Assembly (NCBI GenBank): GCA_963978905.1
Contig: OZ022258.1
Span: 25,672,716-25,736,715 of the forward strand
Direction: 5' to 3'
DNA length: 64,000 bases
Source of the DNA: Trichostrongylus colubriformis
Lineage: Eukaryota; Nematoda; Chromadorea; Rhabditida; Trichostrongylidae
Made by a program: the position numbers and the translations under genes
The notes under the pieces: model-generated
Told to the model about the DNA's origin: nothing
Database searches by the model: none
The model's input: the letters and a program-made list of their open reading frames with translations, nothing else
Part shown: positions 36,901 to 51,900 of the stretch, piece after piece
How positions within the stretch are numbered: the stretch's first letter is position 1
Layout: each line of letters starts with the position of its first letter

Positions 36901-39900
36901 CCGTACTCCCCAAACCTGACCCCCTCAGATTTCCACCTTTTCTCCCACAGCCAACGTCCTGAACGGCCAAGACTTTAAGACTCGCGACGACGTCAAGACG
37001 GCACTCGGCAACTTCTTCGAGCTCCAGCCCCTGGCCTTCTGGAGCAAGGGCATCCATGATCTGCCTAACACGTGGCAGAAGGTCATCGATAAGGATGGAG
37101 CATAATTCAGGTGAATCCCAGTTGTCGTTAAAAAGTTGTACAACAATGATTAAAATTGGTCAATTTGTCCGATTTAATATGACTCAACCTAATACTTCCA
37201 TTCACATCGTGGTACGAATTCTTTACAGAATCGGACCTAGTCTTTGCTCGTTGACCTTCTTTATGTTACCCATCGAGCTGCAAACTGAATACTTGGAATA
37301 GATGACTTCAGATACAAATTTATATACCATTTGGAGTTCAACAACATGCGTGTTTCATTTGAAGTCTGCTATAGAGCAACGTTCGAGGATTTCACAATCC
37401 TTGTCATCCTTGCTGAATTTGTTTGATAAGACGTCGTAAAAATGCAAATAATACAAAACACAACAAAGATAAGGATCGCGCACCGCCGCATTAACGAAAA
37501 TGTTGTTGGTCAAAGCTGGCCCTGTTCCGGAGCATAGCACAGCGCACTCAATAGGAGCACAATACCCTCATGAATATCTGATTGCCGACTTTGCAAGTTA
37601 ATAAAGTGATTGTCTTAGGGGTGCCCAATCATTTGTGGGCTATTCTTATTTGAGACTCATCTTGATCTTTTCGGAGGTAGTCGACGTTCTCGTGCGAATC
37701 CGGAGAATTACTAAGGGTAATGTGGGATGCAGCTGTTTTGCTTGTTCTTTGTTTTTGCATATGTATCTGTCTTCAATCGACTGTGTATTTTTTTGATTTC
37801 TATATTTGGATACTTTTGTGTTGCAGTATGACGGTGGATGCAAAATTGAAATCTGCGGACGAAGCTAACACCTCTATGGAAAACGATTTGAGAATGAAAG
37901 AGAGAGATCTTGATCGAACCAGTCAAGCACTTCAACAAGCAATCAATGTTGAAAGGCAGCTAACGGGCGAAGTAGAGCATCTGCGAGAGAAAATATCTGA
38001 GGTAAACATTTCCAGCAGTGATATTGTATGCAGTCTTGGATGTGAAGGCTGCATAATCTTGCTGTGTTTTTGTTTAGCTCTGCGGCTGTGCTCCTCAAGA
38101 AGTTGAAGATAACCTGTCGGAGACACGTCTTCTGCTGTCAAAATCGCGAAAGGAACTAGCCTCATTGCGAACTAAAGCCGTATGTTCAATTTCCTCACGA
38201 GTCGACCATGCTACTTGTTCAGTCAAAGGTTCAATTCAACAGTGCTTCTACATCTCGGTCTAAAAGTTCTCAGCATTCAAACCCAATACCTCTGGAATAG
38301 CAAAACAATCCTACTCAGTATAATTTGCTTAGTATGTCTGTGTGTGTATGTGTGTGTGTCCGTGTCCGTGCGTCTGTACATCTAGCAGTCTGTTTGTCTG
38401 TCCGTCTGTCACCAAATTCACATCTCGGTCACAGCAAAGCTGGGACCCTGAATTTTATGCGTGATATAGGGAGCGGTAAAGGGACGCTAGCGGTGATGAG
38501 CCGAAAGTGATAGCAACCGATAAGAGTCTTGGGAGGCGAATAATAACAAGGTCGTTTCGCTACCGCGTTAATCTTAAGACGTTGAAACTCATAATGCTTT
38601 GCGAGGTGGGAGGGGTACATTGATTGAGGGTGATCAGATTGATAAGGGTTGACAAGGTTTGTTAAGTAGCGTCAGAAGACAAATATTGGGTAGTCTAAAA
38701 AGTCTTTTCGTATTTTTAAATACCGCTTTTTCCCTCCAAATTGCTTTCCAGCAATCTCTTCTGTACATACACATGTAGTACAAATCCACACGCATCTATA
38801 GGTATTATTGTCTTCCATGTTCCGGATAACCTTCTTCGGCAAAATGTCAAGGTCAACCTCATATTCAATACAAAAATTTCTCTTTGAATGGCGTTAGACA
38901 GGGAAAGGAAGAGGTGATAATCCGATGGAGCAAGATCAGTGCTATAAATTTTTATCCGAGCTCGAGAATTTTTTGGCGAGTCTTTTTTTTTAATAGTGGG
39001 AAGACTTGCCAAAAAATTGCCTCGCCAAAAAATTCTCGAGCTTGGATAAAAATTGCTGCCCCATCCACCTTATAGCCCTGATCTTGCTCCATCGGATTAT
39101 CACCTTTTCCTTTCCCTGTCTAACGCCATCCAAAGAAAAATTTTTGTATTGAGAATTAGGTTGACCTTTGATATGTTTATTTTGCCGAAAAAGGTTATCC
39201 GGGAGATGGAAGACAATAATACCTATAGATGCGTGTGGACTTGTACTACATGTGTATGTTCAGAAGAGATTGCTGGAAAGCAGTTTGGAGGGAAAAAGCG
39301 GTATTTAAAAATACGAAAAGAATTTTTAGACTACCCAATATCTCCAAATCCGTTTTGCTCTTCGCGTTGACCCTTGAACGTTCACACTCGTAGGTGTCTG
39401 ACAGGTTGGGACGGATACATTAATACCGGGTGATCCATACTGATAACGTTTGATAAGATTTGATTAGGAGCGTCGGGAGGCAAATAGCACCAATTCCATT
39501 TCTCTTTTACGGCTGACACTTGATGTTCACATTCACACTGCATTGGTATCGAGGTACGAGAACCTCAATGGTGAGGGATCGAAAGTGATAACTGCTAGCA
39601 GGGTCTGATAAGATTATAAAACCAATTCCGTTTCCTTTTTCGGCTGACAATGGAATGTTCACATTCACGCTGCACTGGTTTGCAGGGTACGGGGACCTCA
39701 ATAGTGACTTATTTAAACTGATATTTGCTAGCAGGGTCTTATAAGATGATAAGATCGATAAGGAGCGTCGGAAGGCAAAACACTAATTCCGTTTCTCTTC
39801 TACGGCTGACAGTGGACTGTTCACATTCACACTGCATTGGCATTGCGGGGTACGGGGACCTACGGGTCGACCGCTGGATAGTGACTTATCGAAATTGATA

Positions 39901-42900
39901 AATGCTAGCAGGGCCTGATAAGAGGCATTTGGAAGTGGATGGGATAAACTTGTAGACGCTGCTTACTAATACTACGAGCGCAGTAGTGAAAGCGTCCGAT
40001 GCTAACTGCCATTGGGTGAATATATTTTGTTCGTTATGATATCAGTTGCCGATGTATCGAGCGCTGGATAGTCTAGCGTTCTAAGTAATGATGCTCCTTT
40101 ATTGATACTGCGATCTGCATGAATGATCAAGATACGATTTACATTTGTGAAAGCAAAGCAAATGATTCGTTTTCTCATGCGATGCCAGCACAATACTGGG
40201 TATCGCTAGACTATGTAAAATTCCAAATATGTAGTGGTGCATGTTTACGTAAACAAGCATTGCTATCTTGCAAATGGAACTTCTACCAACATGAGTTTAG
40301 ATGCTCAGCGAGTGGATGAATTGCTACTAACGATGCAATCGAGCACAAAACTGTCGATCCCTTAACTATCTAAGCTCCCAATAGTGACCACTTCAGCCAA
40401 AGTGTTAAATGATCAGTGTATAAACGCATTCCTTTCCTGATTCATTTACATTGATAGTCGATTTTTTGTAATAAGAGGAATCGACCGCTACATCATCTGG
40501 ACCTCCGGAAAGTGGTGGCCATATTCGGCACAATAGTGACTGGGGACGGTAGTAATATACCTGAAATAATAGTTAAGAGCAATGGTCATATGCTGGTATC
40601 GCCAAGTAACGCTTGGAAATAGGAGGTCATTGCTCTCAAAACCTGTTACTTTCTCTCAGTGTGTGCGAAACCTGCGATGATGACTGATACCGAAACCGTG
40701 ACCTTACGTTTCATAGTCAGCACCAGTGCCACTACACCACATAGTCCTGATATAGCTTATGTGAATCTCTTTCATCAGAGTATAAGGCGCTGGTTACGGT
40801 CAGCATGGGTCAACATCTCTCGACGTGACTGACGTGTTAAGAATCTGTCACAGAACAGTTGTCATCATTCCTGAGCCCTATTTTCGGGTTATGCCATATC
40901 ATATCTAGGATCTTGCCATATCATGCTGCCACGTTCTGCCAAATGTCCCTACTGCCTCGCACTCCCTCAACACACACTTTCTTTCCTTTTCCTTTTCTCT
41001 ACTGCTCAGCCTCTCTCCCCCTGCAGGGTTTCACGCATTACATGTGACCATCTTTCCATTAAATACCGAAAACCCCTTACAGCTACTGGTTCACTACCAG
41101 TTCAAAGGCTTATTGGGAGGTTGCTAGAGAGGTGAGAAGATGACGTGGGTGCAGAGACGCTGACTAGTACTTACCGACAGCAAAAAGCTCTTCAAAGGAC
41201 TTTTTGCTGCCGGTATTCAAACTAGTCTGCGTCTCTGCATTTGCTTCGAATTTTGCCGCTCGAGCTTTAGTTACCGCAAACTACGGATAACTGACAGTTC
41301 TTCATTACTATGTTGATGTGACTTCATGGTACTTCACTTGTATTTTATTCACTCTCATTTAGTAGGAAGGCTTGCTATGCCGGACTAACTCGTTTCACGA
41401 AATCTGTAGCTTACTTGGAAGTGAAATATCCTCAGAACTGCCTGTTTCGGCTACTTTACTACCGTCCAAGATTATCGACATTCAATAACACTGAATGCTC
41501 AATAAGCAAATAATCTTTCTACTTCGATATCAATAGGAACGAGATGTTCTGTTTGCTAGACTACGTGGAATCCCAAATAATGGTAGGTATTTGTAGAGAT
41601 ACCAGCTCAGCTGGTGCTCACAAGGAAAAGCTGGAAAGATGAGTTGAATATGTACTTATGTAGTTTCAGATGGGGATCTTAAATCTGCCCTCCGAATCTG
41701 CTAAACGATTCAGGGAACGAAGTCACGGGGCATGAAGATACGGCGCAAACGTAGGCGCTGGTCATATATGGTTCAAGAAAATGCATTGTTGCATGTAATA
41801 TTAGGGTGTCCACAAAGTTCGTTGGCCATTCGTTTTTTCCAGAGCTTGTAAAGATAACTCACCAAGTTGAACTTACCGGTCCATGATATAATCTCCATAC
41901 ATACCCAGCACCCTTCGCCAGCGAACAGTAGAGAGGCAACTCGATACTCCCAAAAGCCGGCCGGCTGCGACTCGACCCAGTCCTCGATCACGTCCTCGAG
42001 GTCGCCCTCGTTCTTCAGCTGTTTTCCGTCCAAGAAATTTTGCATGGAGCGGAAGATGTGGTAATCGCATGGACTGATGTCCGGGCTATACTGTGGATGC
42101 GTGACCGTGTTGATGCCCAGCCTGTTCAGGACGGCCTGAGTATCTTTCGCTTCGTGGGGGCGCGCGTTGTCCCAGAGCAACCACGGATTTGCAAGTTTCT
42201 GGGACAAGGCGGCAGCTTTCACCTTGACCTCCTGCAATTATTAAGAGAGGGTCTTTGCCGTCACTGTGGCATTGTTGGATAGGATGCTGTAGTGGACGAC
42301 GCCACTGATTTTATCACTTATCACTGATTTTTGTCTTCGATGCCATAGTTTCCATCGGTGAAACGAGTCCACCATTTTGACATTCAGTTCTTAGAAGGGG
42401 TGTTATCACCAAACTGCTGACTCCTGGTCGTGGCCTGTCGTCTGGAGATACCCAGGTTGTAGTAGTAGTGGTGACTATCACTCATCTTCACTGCTTTATT
42501 GTAGGAAGAGCAGGAAAGGAAATCGAGAGCTAGCGAGTTCAGAAGATAGCCCATCGCGAGTACTTTCAGTATTGCGAAATCATTATGCAAAATCACAACG
42601 CGTTGCGTAACGCGACGCTGTTTACAAATGGCCAACGAACTTTGTGGACACCCTAATAGTTTTGCTATTGCTTTGAAAGTTTTCTAAACGTTTGCAAAAC
42701 GCTTTTACGCTTTGTTAAAACATGCCGCGTCCTCCACTGATATGGAGGGCGCGGGATACTCAAATATGGGAAGATTGGCTCTTTTCTGGATAACTGTACA
42801 TTCTGCCCATCTTTTCTACCCGATTAATCTGCGATTGTGGGGAAGTAGGCTTTGTTGCATAGAACGACTATCGTATACGTGCTCAGGGGCTCGAATTGCC

Positions 42901-45900
42901 CCTATGTGCAAATTCTCAGCAAATCGAGTTTTTGGCCCAATTTCGGAAAATTAGGGGTGCCAGGGGGTAAAGTAGTAGTTTTTGAATTTTTTCTTCAAAG
43001 TCGTGCAACCTGAATAACGATAAGCTAAACGTATCTATTACAGGTGCTCATGACAGAAATGTACGTAACAAGCGTCAAATAAGGGCATTTTCTTGACAAG
43101 TGTCAACGACTTCTACTTCGTTGAATGAGTTACCAACCAATAGCTCATCAATTTTTCCGAAATTCGGTCAAACTCTCGAATCGGCCAAAAACTTGCCCAG
43201 TGGGATAGTGTGATCCCCTGAAAACGAAAATCACAGTGGTTTTGCGCGAAAACATCTGGCTCGCCGCCATGGACTTCCGAACGTGCCATGTAATAACACC
43301 AGTTATTTAGAAAAAGCTCCATAACTCCATGCCCAAAATCGTTTAGCAGATTTGAGATCCCTGTTTGAGACTTCATATGAACACATACAACTCATCTCGA
43401 ATGGCCACGGTGACCCGGGAGTCTTTTCTTGTCCGTGTAGCACTTATCACGATGTGGAACTGTGCAATATGAACTTCTTCGATATCGTTTGGTCAACATC
43501 GGCCATTTCCCTATTACATAATTCTGTTGTGAAACTCGCGCAGTAGTACGATAACCTAACTGGTGATTCAATATTCCGAGCTCTAGAGAAAGGACTAAAA
43601 ATCGTTTACGCGAGAGCACACTCATATTAGGCTGAGTGGCGCGAAGAGAAGACGCCTGCTCTCCTCAACGCGCGGTCTATCCCGAACCCTGCCAGCAAGG
43701 CAGTCGTAGTGCGCGGTGAGGCAATTGTTCTGTGTGAACCAATTCGAGTGTTGCACACCCAAAATGCAGACCATCGAGCTAATGGTGGACCGGTCTGGTT
43801 TGCAGAAAATCTACAGGGGGTGCCAAAAAAAAGAAGTAATTTTGTCTCCTCCACTTTCGCCCCACTTTAGTCAAACTACAGCTAATTCTGTTAAGGTATT
43901 TTCATCCCCAGATTCAAGAGCAGACTTCACTCTATCACCATACTCCGTGGCAGGCTTCTGCACGAGCAGGAACGGGCGCGAGGAAAGAGTGAACAAGATG
44001 TGTCACCTCAACTGGGCAAAATCCGAAATTTCGTCGCCCTCGTTCACAACCTTGCTGGGTCCGTTCACTCTGGGTACCTGAGGGGATTCATACGGGGTAG
44101 TTTCCTCGAATATTCCGTTTTTTCCGGGTTCCCAACGCCCTTCGTTTCCAAGAGCCAAAACGTGCCCTTATCACTGAAACCCCTCCGGAGGCGGACTTGA
44201 ACCATGAAAATGATACTTTGGATCATAGCAGCCTTGTCCAAGCATCAGGGGCTCTGTGACTTCCATGAACCGAAGGGCCAATCCTCAGGAAGCTTCTCAC
44301 AAAAGACCTACCACGGAGCCTGGCTTCACTGTTTTAAGCGGACCTTGATACTGTAGGTACTCCGAAGCCCGACTGCGCCGAATGAAAGCTCCATATTCTT
44401 GTAAAGGTGAACGTAGGGAGCCACAGCTTGTTCCTGCTTTTAAAGGAACATTTCGTGAATGTTTTGCCCCAATACTTTTATCTCTTTCGTTTCTCTATGT
44501 CTTGTATAATTGGCAGATGTGAGCCGTGGGCAAAATCACTTCTTTTTTTGGCACCCCCTGTAGATAAATTAGTTCGCTAATGCAAGCAGCAACTATCAGG
44601 TCATCGAGCGGGTTAGGATTGCCAACTTTCCGTTTAATTGTCACCGGTAATTGTGCTTTTACTGCATCAGAAAATTCTTTGCAGTTTATTGAAGTGGGGG
44701 CATTTCATCGAATAATGAGAATTAACTCAGGTTCTCTGTGCAGTTGTTCTTTGTTCTTTTTACATGGAGTAGAGTTAGTTTGTGGGAGAGGATTTCAGTG
44801 TTTCACCAGTCAACAGGGTTGAGTCTATAAAAGAGATGTGTGTCGTGTCCCTTCTGAAAGTCTGCTGTGTTTCGAAATGTCAAGCACCTTCATGCGCGGC
44901 GATGCGATCGTCGCAAGTGACCTCTCCCGTAGCATATGACGCGTCATGTGCTATGAGCGCCTCTAAATTCTCCTGCCAAATGGTTTTTTCAGTTGTAACT
45001 TCTTCTGCAGGACCAAACTAAGCAAAATTTCTGTATATTGTGACTGAGGGTAGTACATTGGAGATATGCTGCTATGACACGAAACGGCAAAAGATGGTTG
45101 TATGAAGGTTTTTGCCATGACGCCAGTTTTTCCGCTTTTCGTGTTTACCATATCATGATTTTTTCCCTGACTTACTTTTGACGCTTAATTACGGTTAGTG
45201 CAACGGCTGGCGCGCTTAAGATAATTGTTAGGCGAGCAGAAATCCACCAACGTGTACGTGAGGTGACACGGAAGATGAAGGAGTCTGAAGTGAAGGTAAA
45301 CCCTATTACAAGTATTGTGGAACTACCCTATCAAACGATATCGACGATTCTGGAACGGTTCGAGGATGGAGTTTCCACTAGTAATCCAGAGAGGGCGGGA
45401 GAATTCCCTCTGCTTCCCTCTTTCCCCTTCTCCGACTGTGGACATAGTCGCCAACTTTTCTAGAATAATGACATTAAAATTAGTCGACAGACTGTAGAAG
45501 GAGGCCTATATTATATTGGAATCTATGGGCGATGTTCAGTCAAGAAACGTTTAAACATCCAAAATTAGAAAAGCCAAGGTTGCTACTCGCGGCGTCATCT
45601 CACCTGAAGCTCAGCGGATTGGGTCAAAGTCCTTTCCGGGAAGGCTACAGGTACATGATGGTGGGTATTGTACTGCCATAATCTCGTAAAACGTTATGGA
45701 TTCTACAGCAAATCGGTTCAATAGTACACACGTCAGCAAAAGTGAAGGCAGCCTTTCAGCGCCGGGAAGTTATACTTCTCCAAAGGCCAAGCCAATCCCG
45801 AACTCGAATCCGATAGAGCACATATGGGAAGAGCAGAGAAGAAAATTACGCCAGACTAATATGAGAATAGAAAGCCTCGCCTCATTCATTTAATGAGGAG

Positions 45901-48900
45901 CTCGTGGAGTTGATGCCGTCCTGAAGTGCCGTTGTCATCAAAATTCGTAGATTTCCTACGGAATATTAATGTTTTTACGGTTGACTTTTTGTACTTCGGA
46001 AGAAACCCGTCTTTCCTGACAAGGCTTTCCCGCGCTCAGTGATGATTTCGTAATAAATGCTTGTAAAAAACACGAAAAGAGTCTCATGGCAACCCAAGTG
46101 GTGTCGAATATTCGTTATAGGTTTGGGCACAACATACTGAAATTTACTCAGTTGGGACCTGCGGAGAAAAGTCATGGCAAAAATGCATTGCACCGATGGC
46201 TTTTGAACGCTGCTGTATCTGATGGGCCACATATTTGGAGTGGTGAGCGGAATCACTTCCGGCCCTCGTCGCTACTGCCTCCTCCCAGGGTGTCTGCTGT
46301 TAGGACCAGAAATTGCATTGTTGCGTTCGGTGCGCGACGCAATATGTTCGAGATAGGGTTGCCGTATTAGCGGGGCGCTAGAGCGGCTGCGCATGAAATC
46401 TATTTCAAGAGCCAAAGCCACAATGCAGAACGCCGCAACGAAAATTTCTGCCCTAATGGCACACTCACGCCCCTTCTTAGAATGCTCACGTCTTGACCCA
46501 CTCCAAAACATTTGCTTCTACCATAGCCTTCCATCTCCCATTTGTCTTTCAGAATTTGCTTCCAACTTTCGTAAAATATGACACAATCTTTTCTGCCCTT
46601 CATGGGAGTATTGCTTTAGACGCTGTACGAATCGTGGAGTGAGGAGGTAACAAAGCGTTCATGTTGTCCATTGTGTGAACGTCGCTTTAACACAAAGACA
46701 GGTGCCATAGAGTTATCGGGAAAGGTTAGTGATTCGCCCTGTTCAAATAGAACCAGTATATCACGGTGATTTTTCTTCCAGCTGTTGGACATGAGCCTAG
46801 CAGTTCCTGACGATATCGAGCGGCTAGAACGACAGGTTCAGGAGGCAGAAGATAAGGAAAGACGGCTCGCAAACGCGCTTCTTCATGTTGAGCAGTGCAA
46901 GTGAGGTTTGGTCTTCTTATGTTTTTCTGTGTTCAAGTCAGCTTGAGCGCTGATTGAGGTAATCAGAACTGGGGGGATATGCTTTATTTATATGTGATGC
47001 CGTAATCAAAGTGATGATTTGTGGCAAAACTTGCATTACGAAACGCGCTTCGAGAATTTTGTTGCTGCCTTGCTTGGAAGCATTGCGATTGCACGGCCAC
47101 TATTGGTCGAGCGTGTGTGGGGGCGCTGCAATGCTCCCTTATTTTTCAACTTTCTGTGGACTTCATTTCGTTCCTTCTCAAACGTTGCAATTCTTAACAT
47201 TTTTACTTTTATATCTTTAAATCACTCGATATTACTTACTTACTACTTACTTATCCTCCCTAGCTCGCATTGGATGCTGCTGTAGGTGCCACTGGAGTGA
47301 TTAAGGACTTCGCAGTTCTCCGCCACTGCATTCTGTCCATAGCTACCATCTTTGCTTGCTGAATACTGAGTCTGTAATTAGAAAGATCTTTCTCTGTTTG
47401 TTTCAACCATGACTTCTTCGGTGCTCCTCGCTGAATCTCTAGTTATGCAGCCGAGTCTCCATATGGTCTTATGGGGATATCGTTCCGGCTGCATTCTGCA
47501 AACATGGCCAAACCAGTGAAGCCGTCGTTGTTGAATTTCCATTTCGACAATTGTTTGGTGACAGCATCGTTGCCTTAACACTTCGTTTTTCAGTCTGTCG
47601 CGAAGCGAGACACCGAGTATACGTCTAAGGCATCTCATTTGAAAGGATTCCAATTTACGGATGTCAGATTGCAGTAGTGTCCAAGTTTCAGAGCCGTAAA
47701 GAAGTACTGGTAGCACCAAGAAGCGAAAGATCTTCATTTTCCGAGAAGATCATGGCTCGGGAGGAACAAGCGGGTTTCGTCCAAATCGTAAATGTTGCGA
47801 CCAAATTTTAACCCTGACGCAAGTCCTAGAAGAAGTGTGCGCTGCGGGAATCGTCTCATCATCGTGTTCATTGACTTCGCTTCTGCATTCGACAGCGTTA
47901 ACCGGGTGGCTCTTTGGAAAGCGTTCGCTGCGGAAGGCATTCCCGATAAGCTGATTCGACTACTACGCAACGCATATGAAGACTCCCCTCAGCAGAGTCC
48001 GCATAAAGGGAGTATTGTCGGAAGTTTCTGTAGTCAACACTGGTGTTCGTAAAGGATGCGTGTTGTCACCTGTACTCTTCAATACTGTCTTGACGCCATC
48101 ATGAAATCTGCTCAAGTGAATCAAACAGGTATACAGTTTGGAGAAGGACAACGTCACGGATCTCATGTATGCCGATGACGTCGCTATTTTTGCCAATGAC
48201 GATACTGAAACTTGTGAAATAGTATCCAGAATTCAAAGTACTGCAAGGCCGTATGGGTTAGTCATCAATACTGATAAAACGAAGATCCTCACATATGACG
48301 GAAGTGCTGCGCGGGAGCATCTGAACGGAAATGTTTTTGAGCAAGTTCCACATTTCAAGTATCTGGGCTCGACTGTGGAGAAGAAAAAAGTGGCGTCATC
48401 AACAGAAGCTGTATCGGATCGGCTCGGCATCGAAACTTTTCGGTACACTTTCTTGGTGTGTGTGCAAGAAACATAACATAACTATACACTTGAAATTATC
48501 CCTAGCTGTATTTCTGAGAAATGAAGAAAAAAATTTGGCGTTGGTAGGAAGATCGTTACACTGCAGATGTATTTGCTGGACTTGGTTTCGGTCGGTGACA
48601 TTCCTTCATAAAAGGCCTGGACTAATAAATCAAGTCTTGCTGAAAACTACAACTTTGGGCAGTTCTGACCTTCGTTCAAGAGGCACTCGAAGTTGCATTT
48701 CGTCATACAGTTCTTCTGTTGTTTAACATCATACCCTATATATAAACCAGGAGTTTGGTGTGTTTGTATGTTTGTCTGGTCCAACCTGTGGTTTAATTAC
48801 CTAAATTTGAGGTACATTACGGACGTGGGTGAATGGCTAGAGTGAGAGTACGTGAAGAGAGTGAGAGTGTGTGGCGGGGTGAGAGAGTTCGATACACGCG

Positions 48901-51900
48901 CTAATTTTGCATGCTTCCATGTATGACGCGCAGTAGTGTGCGCCAGCCCAACTGGTTAAGATAAAATCCAGGGCTCATCAAATCATGGTGGGAGCTTACG
49001 AAGATCAGGTTCCGTCATACACCATCAATACTAGTTTGAACTACTTATTTTAAGTAAATGGTGTCGTTTTCAATGTTCAATAATATCACGGCCCATTAAA
49101 AATTGTTTAACGCGAATAGGCGGGAAGTATCCCTAGAATTAAGCTTCAACGTTCATATGCAATTGAAGAAATCTAGAATAAAAAAAGAGGTTGCCACACC
49201 AATTGTCCGCATCCCCAGTCATATTTCATCTGCTCCTAAGGCGCAGTGATGAAGCATTTTGTGATGTATTGTGACGGACAACAAATTGTGAATCTATTGT
49301 GACAATTTCACACGCAAGACGTCGTGAGTGGATTCAGAATAAGCATCAAAACCGCAGTCAAAATGGAGTGATCGTGGTCTTGAGTTATTGCCTTGCATTC
49401 AAAGTGATCATTGGGGACAATATAATGTCTGCAGACACTCGTGCACAAATTAAATAGGGAATCGGAGCGAAAAAGGCCAATGACGATGAATGACGAGCGC
49501 AGATTCATTCACTCGCACATAGGCTTTCAGCGGTATCTTGCGAAACTGTCAAGAAATACTCTTGCAGATAGGAATTCCTCGACATATCTGCGTAATGCGC
49601 AATCGCATGCTCTCTAAAACCCTGCTGTGATCGTTATAGCACAGGCTAGCTGGCGCACGATTTTGAAAATGCTGGAGAGGTGCGAAAATGAATAGGTGAT
49701 CCTATTCGCTTTGGCAGTTGAACAGTTTACGCGATGGTATCACCAAAGTTTCAGAAAGATGGGAAAAGCTGCAGAAAATCATGTGAAATGATTTGGTTGG
49801 AATAGCTCGTACCAAATTTTCTGTACAGACGCTTTTCATTGGTGAAAAATGACCAAAATCCAAGTTCTGTTACCGTGTGTTGCAGTGAAGAGGGTAGCGT
49901 AGTGGCTGGAGGTGCTGCGTTGTGCTTCATGATCACTGATTGAATTCTTTCTATAAACACATGAGCTCGTGTTGCTTTCTATCCCTACTTCTGTGAGGTT
50001 GTCGAAATTTATAGGAAGATAATGGATGGTAAGATCAAACTTATAAGGAAAGAGATTGGCGTTTATAATAAGGAGGAAGTTTCTCTGACCGAGGAGCTGG
50101 AAGTGCTTCACAAGAAGCATGCTGCTCAGAACTCGTCTTTCAAACGTTTACTCGATGTTAAAGTACGTTTTTCTTCTCGTTCAGTGTTATTATGTTACGA
50201 TTATTTATGGTAATTGCTCTGCAGTTTTGGGGATACTGCCTGATGTTTAGGCCGACGTATCTTTGATGGATTCGCTGTGGGCCACGATGCGGTCACTCAC
50301 TGATCAGATAAATGAGCTGTCCGGATGTTTGAGTGGTAATTCGTGCCGTATTCAGTTATCGGTTGTGAGGAAAGAATTAAGTGAAAAAGAGGTAGTAGTT
50401 TCAATTCAAATTCGGTAGTAAGTTTAGTTCAGTCACTTGCAGTCGAAGCAGAAAAGAATATACATAGGAGGAATACCGTGGGTTGTTGTCTTCGGCTGTA
50501 AGATTTGAAAATGTCTGTATTTCACTGAATCCTTGAATTATACGGTATCTGTGGTTACAGGAATGCATCTCCTCTCTGAGCAACCAAATAGACAATTTGC
50601 ATTTCACGCTGTCTGAGCGCAATCGTTTGACTTCGAAGGTAAGATTGGTAACATTCATTAGTTACAGGTTTACAAGAAGTAAACAGTAACTCGGATAAAG
50701 CCAAGATTGGGGGACGAGTTTTTTGAGCGGAATCAGGCATGCTGCCGAAGGAGTATGCCCTGCATTCCACGACCACCTCTGATGATAGCCGTCGAAACCT
50801 CAATTAACAATTTAAAAAGTGTCCTTCGAAACCTCAAACTTCACCGCATCCCTCTGTACTCTCCTCATATTCCTTTAGATGCTGTGATTTGCGGAGGCAG
50901 AACTCAGGGGGATGGCGAAAAGATGTTCAGTCAATTGCTGACCGCTTTTGACCGGGTGTGTACACTTATGACAAATAATCGCTTCGCGGCGTCGCACTGG
51001 CGGCGCCATCAGTACGAGTCGTTTAGAAATCCGCTCAAGACGCAATGGGCTGGTACCGTGAAGGATCTTCAAAGATTGCAGTTTGGAAGCTTTGGAAGTT
51101 CGCCTATGTTGTTGTTGCTGTTTCAACAGATAAAGCTGCAAACGACTTGCACTCGCCGCGGGCGACCACGCGTTTTTTGTCATAATTGTACACACCCATT
51201 TTGACCCCGTCCCCGTTACTTCTTCCCAGCACACCCAACAATACTAAATATCTTGACTCACACTCAGAAATCAAGTATTTGCGCTAACTCTTGACGTGGC
51301 AATCACTTTCCTTTTTACTGTCAGGGTATCCTAATGACGAATGAGCCCAATGAATCGTCTTGTTAGCAACGGCAAAATTTGGATATATTGATGTTGCCGT
51401 TTTGTGTAATTATGTGGATTGATCGGCTTGCAGTGGTGGAAAGGGATGTTGAATTTTTGGCATGCACTGTGCATTCAGTCCGCCTCCCATTGCCATAGCT
51501 AGCATTCCAATCATCACTACTCTTTCGCGAAAAATACCACTACTGATTCGAGGAAACGATTGAACAGCTGCACCACAAGAAGCGGTAAGGTAATTCGGAG
51601 ATTTCAAAAGGATGGAATGTGAGGAGTGCTGCATAATCGAGCCCAGAACTTCAGCTCATCTATCCAGCTTGTGCTTCACGTTTCTTCACCATCGGTTTCA
51701 GCTTAGGCAGTCGAAAGTACCTCTTGCATAAGAGGAAGAGTTGAGAAGCTCAAGTGATTGATTGTAACAAGTGAAAAATTGGGAACATCGCGGAATGGGC
51801 ATTGTGTTCTTCTTAATGTGAAGGTGTGGCTGCGCGCTGGAAGGACCCACACAGTTGGAAGCACCACGCCCCCCCCCCCCCCCCCTCACACACACACAAT

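Larger units (their letters stand above)
38180..45220. other. rad-50 intron 17 (7.0 kb)
   Basis: Largest intron in view. Holds a CTGT/TGTG microsatellite (38325-38410), a satellite unit, a palindromic mariner, a second tandem array, a hairpin, mariner G and a 747-bp MITE. About 39930-41140, 42660-43810 and 44565-45220 show nothing I can identify. Confidence 0.75.
46901..50014. other. rad-50 intron 20 (3.1 kb)
   Basis: Contains two LINE fragments and a Helitron-like unit. About 48960-50010 has no recognised feature. Confidence 0.75.
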
